Source of the DNA: Puniceicoccales bacterium
GTDB taxonomy: Bacteria > Verrucomicrobiota > Verrucomicrobiia > Opitutales > LL51
Direction of reading: 5' to 3'
Length of the DNA stretch: 6,535 nucleotides
Assembly: GCA_031267435.1 (NCBI GenBank)
Contig: JAIRZB010000070.1
Location: forward strand, 1 to 6,535
This document shows, in pieces, positions 1-5,241 of this stretch (the stretch's first letter is position 1; each line of letters starts with the position of its first letter). A model generated the notes under the pieces. That model worked only from the letters and a program-made list of their open reading frames with translations, was not told the origin of the DNA and made no database searches. The translations under genes were made by a program, and so were the position numbers.

Positions 1-57
1 CAAGTGCGCCCCCCCCCCCGCGGCCCGCCGGGGGGGGGGGGCCGGGGCCCCTTGGGC
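1..57. repeat. G/C low-complexity stretch outside the left repeat
   Basis: The stretch is almost pure G and C. A run of 11 C (9-19) is followed, after a 10-nt GC spacer, by a run of 12 G (30-41), so the two runs can fold into a long G-C hairpin. GGGGCCCC at 44-51 is a further palindrome. Composition is completely unlike the AT-rich genes. It may be the outer part of the repeat at 58-189, but the right copy is cut off by the window end, so this cannot be tested here. Exact homopolymer lengths are unreliable in such sequence, especially at what looks like a contig end. The long open frame across it is arginine/glycine/proline-rich and not credible as a gene. Confidence 0.6.
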
Positions 58-189
58 GGCCGGTACCCCGAGCGAAGGCCCGTGGTACCGGCCGCATCCA
101 GGTCCAGGGAATGGATTCCCTGGCAAGGGGTTGCAAGGGGAAGGATTCTCCTTGCCCTGGCGGGGATTCTAAGGGCGCGCAGTCCTTAG
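58..189 (+). repeat. GC-rich multi-hairpin dispersed repeat, left copy
   Basis: Positions 78-189 match the reverse complement of 6422-6533 over 112 nt without gaps, with five differences by hand count (95, 110, 117, 149, 183). The element is a chain of hairpins: GGCCGGTACC (58-67) with GGTACCGGCC (84-93); CCAGGGAAT (104-112) with ATTCCCTGG (115-123); GCAAGGGGAA (133-142) with 146-155, with one G-T pair; and CTAAGGGC (169-176) with 182-189, with one G-T pair and loop GCGCA. It is far more GC-rich than the genes. The right copy lacks both G-T wobbles, having G-C there. It resembles a non-autonomous palindromic repeat (REP/MITE-like), but no transposase or known family is recognised. The inner hairpin forms the 3' end of lpxB. 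Confidence 0.85.
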
Positions 190-1347
190 CGCAGTTTGTA
201 TCCAGGAAATGACATCATTTTGAGGATCAACCGATAGTAGTCGACGTAATTCCTCCCCATCGTTTTGGGCCTGCATTAAAATTTCTGGATCATTTAAGCA
301 ATTGCGCAGTGCATGGCAAATTAATTTCGGTTTCGCCGAAAATTGTAAAAATTCCCGTGCCGATTCTCGATTTAAAAGAATATTTGCGATATGTAAAAAT
401 TTCACCTTCGCCAACAATTTTGCCAATCCATAGGTCACGGTACTAGCCTTGTAAACAATCACACTGGGGATACCTGCAAGCGCGCAGTTAAGAGCCATGG
501 TCCCTGAGCTCATTAACGATGCGCGTGCCGATAGCGTACAGGTTCCACTGCGCACAAAAGAAATGGAAATATTTTTATGTTTTTTATAAATATTCTGCAA
601 AATTTCCAAAATATCCTCATCGGGATAAATGGCAACTAAATCATATATTTCGCCAAATTTTTTTATTTGATTTACGGCGCCAAGCATGATAGGAAAAATT
701 TTTTTTACGGCGATTTTTCGGCTTCCAGGCAATAGGAGGATTGGACCATTGGGATTGTAATTGACTGGCAATGCATAGTCTTCGCCCAGAAATGGATGAC
801 CTAAAAACTGCACATCGAGGTTGGTATCCTTATAATATATTTTTTCAAATGGAAAAATTGTTCCAAGTGAATCGATATATTTTGCGATAACAAAACGGCG
901 CTTCGCTTTCCATGCCCAAATTTGAGGACTAATATAGTGATAAAGTTTTATATTTCCGCCGGCTTTATGGCTGATACCTCGCCGATATAATTCCTTCGCA
1001 ATACGTAAATTCAGTCCTGGAAAATCGATGAAACAGATGACTTTGGGACGATATTTTTCGACCCAATCACAGGTTATTTTTAAAAATTTTGAAAAAAATT
1101 GAATGTTATATAAAACCTCCGCCATGCCAACAACCGAAAATTCCACCAAATTGAAAAGAAAATCGACGCCCGTTCGCTCTAAATTATCGCCACCAATCGC
1201 ACAAATATTGCATTGGGGGCATTCCGCTTTTAATTTTTTAATAAATGTTGCACCATGTTCATCTCCGGAATATTCACCAGCAATTACCAATAGATCAAGA
1301 GACTCTACTGCTGCTTCATTAAATATAATCCTCCGCATATTATCCAT
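169..1347 (-). CDS. lpxB: Lipid-A-disaccharide synthase (LpxB)
   Basis: LpxB is the glycosyltransferase (GT19) that joins UDP-2,3-diacylglucosamine to lipid X, giving the lipid A disaccharide and UDP at the inner membrane. The 392 residues fit the usual family length. Visible motifs are GEYSGDEHG (24-32), SVVGMAEVL (71-79), FIDFPGLN (106-113), ISPQIWAWK (139-147), FPFE (165-168), GHPF (183-186), PGSR (207-210) and SSGTMALN (280-287). Two glutamates common in the family appear replaced: A213 after PGSR and N287 in the usual SGTxxLE motif. This is a comparison from memory and may be normal for the lineage. The ATG at 1347 overlaps the end of ychF in ATGGATAA, suggesting translational coupling; a second ATG at residue 4 is possible. 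The last six residues (LRTARP) and the TAG stop lie inside the GC-rich repeat, so the native C-terminus was probably altered by its insertion. Confidence 0.95.
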   Translation of the reverse strand: MDNMRRIIFNEAAVESLDLLVIAGEYSGDEHGATFIKKLKAECPQCNICAIGGDNLERTGVDFLFNLVEFSVVGMAEVLYNIQFFSKFLKITCDWVEKYRPKVICFIDFPGLNLRIAKELYRRGISHKAGGNIKLYHYISPQIWAWKAKRRFVIAKYIDSLGTIFPFEKIYYKDTNLDVQFLGHPFLGEDYALPVNYNPNGPILLLPGSRKIAVKKIFPIMLGAVNQIKKFGEIYDLVAIYPDEDILEILQNIYKKHKNISISFVRSGTCTLSARASLMSSGTMALNCALAGIPSVIVYKASTVTYGLAKLLAKVKFLHIANILLNRESAREFLQFSAKPKLICHALRNCLNDPEILMQAQNDGEELRRLLSVDPQNDVISWIQTALRTARP

Positions 1348-2437
1348 TAAAGCGAAAAATAATCACATCGCCATCCTTAACTTCGTATTCTTTACCTTCG
1401 AGGTGATATTTCCCCGCATTTTTCGCTGCCGATAATGACCCCGCGGCCACCAAATCCTCACAATTTACCACCTCCGCTTTGATAAATCCGTGTTCAAAAT
1501 CACTATGAATAATACCGGCACATTGGGGTGCTTTCATTCCAACTTTGAAGGTCCAAGCGTGCACTTCCATTTCACCGGCCGTAAAATAGGAAGCCAACCC
1601 TAGGAGGCGATAGGTCGCTTGAATCAAATGCGATACACCGCTATCTTGGATGCCAAAATCGGATAAATAGGCCTTCGCTTCATCCGGAGAAAAATCAATC
1701 AAATCCGATTCCAATTGGGCACAAATAATGCAATGTTCCGCATGGTGTGTCGATCGCACATAGGTTTTAACACACTCCACAAATGGATTCCCTCCAGCGA
1801 TTTCATTTTCCGACACATTGCATGCATAGATCACCGGTTTGGAAGAAAGTAGATTAAGCGATTTCAACAAAATTTTTTCTTCGTCGCCCATTTCCAATGT
1901 GCTGGCCGGATTACCTTCGTCGAGGTGGTTTTGCAGGCGCCGCAGTAATTCAACAACTCTAACGGCCTCCGTGTCATTGGTTCGCGATTTTTTGATATTC
2001 TTGTTGAGCTGGTTTTCAATGGATTGTAAATCCGATAAAATGAGTTCCGTATTAATAATTTCGATGTCGCGAATTGGATCAATACTCCCAGAACTATGAA
2101 CAATGTCGCCATTTTCAAAGCAGCGTACCACATGAATAATTGCATCGACCTCCCGAATATTCGCCAAAAATTTATTGCCGAGACCTTCGCCACGATTCGC
2201 ACCGGCTACGAGACCCGCGATATCAACAATTTCGATCGCCGCAGGAACTAATTTTTCCGTCCTAGCGATGGGTTTTAAAGCCTCCAAACGCCCATCGGGA
2301 ACCTCGACAATGCCCACATTGGGATCGATGGTACAAAATGGATAATTTTCCGCCTGGGCCTTACGGGTGTGTGTTAGCGCATTAAACAATGTGCTTTTCC
2401 CCACATTCGGCAATCCAACAATTCCTGCCTGCAACAT
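1340..2437 (-). CDS. ychF: Redox-regulated GTPase/ATPase YchF (OLA1 family)
   Basis: This is a universally conserved Obg-related P-loop NTPase that binds ribosomes and prefers ATP; it is linked to stress responses. At 365 residues it is full length. The P-loop GLPNVGKST is at 8-16, NYPFC with the conserved redox cysteine at 31-35, the G3 motif DIAG at 72-75 followed by the family block GEGLGNKFLANIREVDAI, and NVSE at 207-210 in place of the usual NKxD, which is the YchF hallmark behind its relaxed nucleotide specificity. A helical/coiled-coil insertion covers about 135-175. The C-terminal TGS-like domain starts near 284 and ends in the typical EYEVKDGDVIIFRFNG. Start is ATG at 2437 with no Shine-Dalgarno sequence upstream. 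It is the first gene of a two-gene unit with lpxB and is divergent from the effector gene. Confidence 0.97.
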   Translation of the reverse strand: MLQAGIVGLPNVGKSTLFNALTHTRKAQAENYPFCTIDPNVGIVEVPDGRLEALKPIARTEKLVPAAIEIVDIAGLVAGANRGEGLGNKFLANIREVDAIIHVVRCFENGDIVHSSGSIDPIRDIEIINTELILSDLQSIENQLNKNIKKSRTNDTEAVRVVELLRRLQNHLDEGNPASTLEMGDEEKILLKSLNLLSSKPVIYACNVSENEIAGGNPFVECVKTYVRSTHHAEHCIICAQLESDLIDFSPDEAKAYLSDFGIQDSGVSHLIQATYRLLGLASYFTAGEMEVHAWTFKVGMKAPQCAGIIHSDFEHGFIKAEVVNCEDLVAAGSLSAAKNAGKYHLEGKEYEVKDGDVIIFRFNG

Positions 2438-2554
2438 GGTTTAATGGTAAAAGAAGTCCCACAAATTTCGCAAGAATTTATCGCTCGAATCGCTGAAATT
2501 TATGAAATCTTCTAACATTTTATAGTAAAATTATTTACACAAAGACGAATTTCA

Positions 2555-2582
2555 TTTACCAATTGATTGCATTTTTTATACT
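2555..2582 (+). promoter_or_regulatory. Candidate sigma-70-type promoter for the effector gene
   Basis: TTTACC (2555-2560; 4/6 to TTGACA), a 16-nt spacer, then TATACT (2577-2582; 5/6 to TATAAT). Transcription would begin near 2589, only a few bases before the ATG at 2593, which would make the mRNA nearly leaderless. It overlaps the alternative TTG start at 2563, which argues against that start. Found by eye in AT-rich DNA, so chance matches are likely. Confidence 0.3.
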
Positions 2583-2592
2583 CAGACTCCTA

Positions 2593-3795
2593 ATGAGCGG
2601 CCCAATTAATATTGGAAATAGAGATTCTGTAAATTTTAACTATCTCACCGGCAATGCAGGAAAAGGAGAAATTGAAGCTAAGCTGCATCTCAGTAATGGA
2701 AAAAAATACACAATTAAAATGAATGTAAAAAGCAGGGCAATCCCTATGGATATGACGAATAAATTTTCCCCTTTCACTAGCGAAAAAGGAGCAATGCGGA
2801 AACTAGCCAGCGGAGCAACCCTTTCCACCGCTGAAGCCCGAAAAGCATTCCAAGGTCTCGCTAAACTTTTCCAAAGCAGCACCCAGTCCCAAGCAAAAAC
2901 TGAAATTGTACAATCCATGATGGATAAATCAGTTTTACAAGATACTTCCGATATAGGTCTTGCCTCCATTTGCGGTCCTGATCAATTAAAGAAAGTTTAC
3001 GAACAAAGAGATCAAGCGATTTTTTCTGCTGAAAATGCTCGACATTATGGAGAACTCATGGGAGCTATTTTCGAAAAAGCATTGAACGATTCTCAACCCC
3101 AGATTCTTAAAAACAAAATCTCGGAATTACAAACAATTATTGCCGGAAAATTGAGTTCATATTCCAATGGTGAAATTTCCAAGGAAAAATTTTTAAATTG
3201 TGTTATAGCGATGAAAAAAGCCGTTATCCAGCAATTGGATCAATTGCTTGGGAAAGGACAAGGGGCAAAATGCTTTAGGCAGTATTACCCTAAGGTTACG
3301 AGTGAAAGTACGAAAACTTGGACGACTTTTTCGCAAACATTCGATTTAGTTGACAGAGAGGGAAATCAGGCAGCCGTTACTGCTTCCCTAAAACCCGCGA
3401 ACCAAATGGGATGTTTTTCCTATTTAGGAGGACCAGAACAACCAAAGGGCGTATCCTCACTGGAACGTACCACGGAACATGCCATGAATCTGTGGGAAAC
3501 AGAAATTAAATCTGAGCAATCAGGAAAACCATTATTTCAGGCTATTCGCCATGGGTGTACGAGAGGTCAAGAAAATGCAAGTAGGGAAATTCTGGTAGCC
3601 TGTTTAGCTCAAAAAATTGGAATGGAAGACTTAAAGAATAATCCCGGAACACGGGAACAGCCCATTCCATTGCAATTGGCTAATATACAGCTTATGACGC
3701 CCGGAGGGAGATTAATTGATGTTAGTACGGATGGATCTTGCCTCAAAAACAAATGGATGCTTTTCGAGCTTTGGGTGAGCAGGAACAACCCATAG
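2593..3795 (+). CDS. SopB/IpgD-like phosphoinositide phosphatase effector, N-terminal part (frame broken)
   Basis: This is the upstream portion of a protein related to the type III effectors SopB/SigD (Salmonella) and IpgD (Shigella), which dephosphorylate host phosphoinositides. Residues 1-20 are rich in N, S and G, compatible with a secretion signal but not diagnostic. About 50-240 is mostly helical and polar; SopB carries a Cdc42-binding region in its N-terminal part, but equivalence is not shown. The family-like block runs from about 291 to 345 (LERTTEHAMNLWETEI, then QAIRHG at 316-321, then ENASREI), resembling the HALN...IRHG region of SopB, and leads into LMTPGG. The frame is correct to about residue 385; the final 15 or so residues (from about KWMLF to the TAG at 3793-3795) are an out-of-frame tail. 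Start chosen is the ATG at 2593; the same frame opens at a TTG at 2563. No Shine-Dalgarno sequence precedes either. Confidence 0.85.
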   Translation: MSGPINIGNRDSVNFNYLTGNAGKGEIEAKLHLSNGKKYTIKMNVKSRAIPMDMTNKFSPFTSEKGAMRKLASGATLSTAEARKAFQGLAKLFQSSTQSQAKTEIVQSMMDKSVLQDTSDIGLASICGPDQLKKVYEQRDQAIFSAENARHYGELMGAIFEKALNDSQPQILKNKISELQTIIAGKLSSYSNGEISKEKFLNCVIAMKKAVIQQLDQLLGKGQGAKCFRQYYPKVTSESTKTWTTFSQTFDLVDREGNQAAVTASLKPANQMGCFSYLGGPEQPKGVSSLERTTEHAMNLWETEIKSEQSGKPLFQAIRHGCTRGQENASREILVACLAQKIGMEDLKNNPGTREQPIPLQLANIQLMTPGGRLIDVSTDGSCLKNKWMLFELWVSRNNP

Positions 3796-4523
3796 AATTG
3801 AAAATTCCCGCACCGGATGGAGATAGCGTTTATGTGAAATTAGAACCACCTTTATTATTCAATTTCGGAGCAAATTTACAGCAATTTAATCCTACGCTAC
3901 ATAGAGTATTGGCCAAAGATATGTCGAAGCAAAACGCTACAAGTATGGGGAAATTATTGGGCAATAGCACCGAAATTGTTCAAAAAAATTTCGATCCCCA
4001 TAACATTAATTTGGAAAAGGAAAAAACAACTTTTCCCGAGGGCTCTTGCGTGGGAAAATTCTTAGTGTCAAATGCTTCGGATGAGGATAAAAAAGTTGTC
4101 GTTCAACTGGCACACCAAATTGCAGATATATGGCAATCTAGCAGGTATGCAACCGATGAAACCGAACCCTATGCCATCCAATCGCGCATAGCATTATTGA
4201 CCTATAAATTGGGCCTATCGACAACCTTTAATTGCAAAAGCGGAAAAGACAGAACCGGTGTAGCGAACATAGAAATTAACAATTTGGCAACGGAAATTGA
4301 AATAAATGGAGGGATTGTTCCACGGCCATATCATAATCTAGGTGACCGCGAAAGGTTTAATTTGAATAAAATAGTAAATAGTGGCGGAGCTAATCATGTT
4401 ACCAAAGCATGCAATGGGCTTTGTGGGTTAAAAATTGTCGATTCTTTTGGTCTTTTCCAATTTTCAGGAGTAAAAAATCGAATGGGAGATGTTACAGGAG
4501 CTTCAAGTCAATCCAACGGCTAA
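3738..4523 (+). CDS. SopB/IpgD-like phosphoinositide phosphatase effector, C-terminal catalytic part
   Basis: This is the catalytic half of the split gene and carries the active-site loop NCKSGKDRTG, a CX5R phosphatase signature nearly identical to that of SopB and IpgD and akin to mammalian inositol polyphosphate 4-phosphatases. The nucleophilic cysteine codon is at 4233-4235 and the phosphate-binding arginine codon at 4251-4253, residues 548 and 554 of the restored 643-residue protein. Upstream are PIELKIPAPDGDSVYVKL and FNFGAN (about 423-428), matching the SopB FNFGVN region; downstream is VNSGGANHVTKACNGLCG (about 595-612), matching the SopB LNSG...NTGGAGNK segment. The protein is longer than SopB (561) or IpgD (538). 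The frame is open from 3726; the TTG at 3738 or the ATG at 3753 could start it only if it were translated alone, which is unlikely. There is no stop or damage in the catalytic domain, so either the lesion is recent or an error, or the protein is still made. It is convergent with the small gene at 4635. Confidence 0.92.
   Translation: MPQKQMDAFRALGEQEQPIELKIPAPDGDSVYVKLEPPLLFNFGANLQQFNPTLHRVLAKDMSKQNATSMGKLLGNSTEIVQKNFDPHNINLEKEKTTFPEGSCVGKFLVSNASDEDKKVVVQLAHQIADIWQSSRYATDETEPYAIQSRIALLTYKLGLSTTFNCKSGKDRTGVANIEINNLATEIEINGGIVPRPYHNLGDRERFNLNKIVNSGGANHVTKACNGLCGLKIVDSFGLFQFSGVKNRMGDVTGASSQSNG
3744..3753 (+). other. Frame break (apparent one-base deletion) in the effector gene
   Basis: Homology runs out of the upstream frame and into the next (-1) frame within the overlap 3726-3795. 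The likely point is the A5 run at 3745-3749. With one more A the reading becomes ...CLKKQMDAFRALGEQ..., matching the downstream family sequence with no other change and giving one 643-residue protein from ATG 2593. The possibilities are a sequencing error in a homopolymer, a real inactivating deletion, or -1 recoding. The local heptamer is C-AAA-AAC rather than the efficient A-AAA-AAC, so recoding is the weakest of the three. Confidence 0.85.
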
Positions 4524-4537
4524 TCTCGCTCTTATTT

Positions 4538-4574
4538 AAGGTCAATCCCAATTTAGAAAAAATTTTATGACCTT
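4538..4574. terminator. Weak inverted repeat between convergent genes
   Basis: AAGGTCA (4538-4544) and TGACCTT (4568-4574) form a 7-bp stem around a 23-nt AT-rich loop, in the 111-nt gap between the effector stop and the convergent small gene. There is no T-run directly after the stem on either strand, so it is not a canonical intrinsic terminator; position is the main argument. Nothing else is seen in this gap. Confidence 0.2.
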
Positions 4575-4634
4575 CGCCTCAATGGCCGATCCTTTTCATT
4601 TTTCTAGACTATTAAAATAGACCCCGTACGACAC

Positions 4635-4934
4635 CTATTCTTCGACGCTTACAATCTCAGTCCAGTCGTCCCCAACAAAAAATCCTAACTCACCGTGCTC
4701 AATAAACTTTTCTTTGAGTAATTGGGTAACCAACCGTATTTCCTCATTCTGAACCTCTTTAGGATTGTCGCCCTCAACCCTACGAATAAACATATTTTCC
4801 GGTAAATCATAGGATTCACCATTGCGTATAAAAGAACGCTTGTATCCTAACATCCGCAATACATGGTGTATTTTTCCATTATTTTCTTCCGAGTTGTGAA
4901 AAATAGTTACCAAAAAATTTCTCAAATCTTCCAT
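4635..4934 (-). CDS. Small acidic hypothetical protein (99 aa)
   Basis: I do not recognise this protein. It is 99 residues, clearly acidic (about 20 D/E against about 12 K/R), without a signal peptide or membrane segment, so probably cytoplasmic. It has predicted amphipathic helices near the N-terminus (2-30) and around 65-82 (EIRLVTQLLKEKFIEHG), and an aromatic/acidic end (GFFVGDDWTEIVSVEE). The start is the ATG at 4932-4934 with no Shine-Dalgarno sequence, and a fair promoter match lies at 4964-4990. It converges with the effector gene. A small acidic protein beside an effector could be a secretion chaperone or an immunity-like partner, but there is no visible similarity to SigE and the opposite orientation argues against co-expression; this is only a hypothesis. 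Reality of the gene is supported by length, composition and promoter rather than by homology. Confidence 0.6.
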   Translation of the reverse strand: MEDLRNFLVTIFHNSEENNGKIHHVLRMLGYKRSFIRNGESYDLPENMFIRRVEGDNPKEVQNEEIRLVTQLLKEKFIEHGELGFFVGDDWTEIVSVEE

Positions 4935-4963
4935 AAGTTTAATTGCCGTATGTCAGTAAGTTA

Positions 4964-4990
4964 TTTATAAAAAATAGTTCCGCTTGTAAA
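4964..4990 (-). promoter_or_regulatory. Candidate promoter for the 99-aa gene
   Basis: Reading the minus strand: TTTACA (4990-4985; 5/6 to TTGACA), a 15-nt spacer, then TATAAA (4969-4964; 5/6 to TATAAT). The spacer is slightly short. Transcription would start near 4957, leaving about 22 nt before the ATG at 4934. It is the best -35/-10 pair seen by eye in this gap. Confidence 0.35.
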
Positions 4991-5120
4991 ACATTTTCTA
5001 CGAATATCTGAAGATTGTATTTCTTTCGATGCCAATCAACTCTATAATTCTAATCTGTGATTTATTTTTATTGAAAAAAAATTGTAATTCAAGAATTAGT
5101 GCGCTCGTCGAATGCTGCCA

Positions 5121-5203
5121 TGGCAAAAATTTAAGGAACTTTGTTCCTTTCAGGTATGGAATAAAATTCCATACCCTATGCGTTTTACGCATAATTTTTG
5201 CCA
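5121..5203. repeat. 83-nt perfect cloverleaf-shaped palindrome
   Basis: An outer stem, TGGCAAAAATT (5121-5131) with AATTTTTGCCA (5193-5203), encloses three consecutive hairpins. Arm 1 is AAGGAAC (5133-5139) with GTTCCTT (5143-5149), loop TTT. Arm 2 is GGTATGGAAT (5153-5162) with ATTCCATACC (5166-5175), loop AAA. Arm 3 is ATGCGT (5178-5183) with ACGCAT (5187-5192), loop TTT. All 34 pairs are Watson-Crick, with no mismatch, bulge or G-U pair, and only six bases at the junction are unpaired. It lies in the 307-nt gap between the permease stop and the 99-aa gene; the rest of the gap holds only the promoter candidate and AT-rich DNA. It is not a tRNA: triloops and arm lengths are wrong and the T-arm consensus is missing. 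Because both strands fold the same way, its sense strand, and whether it acts as DNA or RNA, cannot be told. Confidence 0.9.
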
Positions 5204-5226
5204 CAAAAACCGCAAAGCCACAAAAA
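5200..5226. repeat. Short direct repeat beside the cloverleaf
   Basis: GCCACAAAAA occurs exactly at 5200-5209 and 5217-5226, a 17-nt period. The first copy overlaps the closing base pairs of the cloverleaf. Significance is uncertain in such A-rich sequence. Confidence 0.35.
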
Positions 5227-5241
5227 TCCGTAAAAAACATT

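Noticed and set aside
4..189. Open frame of 61 codons through the left repeat
   Set aside because: It is Arg/Gly/Pro-rich translation of GC-rich palindromes, starts at the window edge and has no coding character.
1103..2202. Extra open frames opposite or overlapping lpxB and ychF
   Set aside because: They are antisense or out-of-frame shadows of two well-supported conserved genes.
2563..2592. TTG start ten codons upstream for the effector
   Set aside because: No ribosome binding site, a hydrophobic filler stretch, and overlap with the best promoter candidate make the ATG at 2593 preferable, though not certain.
3744..3750. Canonical -1 ribosomal slippery site
   Set aside because: The heptamer is C-AAA-AAC, so the P-site tRNA would mispair after slipping, and no strong downstream stem was seen; kept only as a minor alternative to an indel.
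4635..4934. SigE-type secretion chaperone for the effector
   Set aside because: Size and acidity fit, but no sequence similarity is visible and the gene is convergent with the effector rather than co-transcribed.
5121..5203. tRNA or tRNA-like gene, suggested by cloverleaf shape
   Set aside because: Stem lengths (11/7/10/6), three-base loops and absence of the T-loop GTTCRA and D-loop consensus exclude a tRNA.
4998..5240. Minus-strand 80-codon frame starting just after the permease stop, and plus-strand frames over the same region
   Set aside because: They run straight through the cloverleaf palindrome, have low-complexity AT-driven composition and no recognisable features; the palindrome explains the sequence better.
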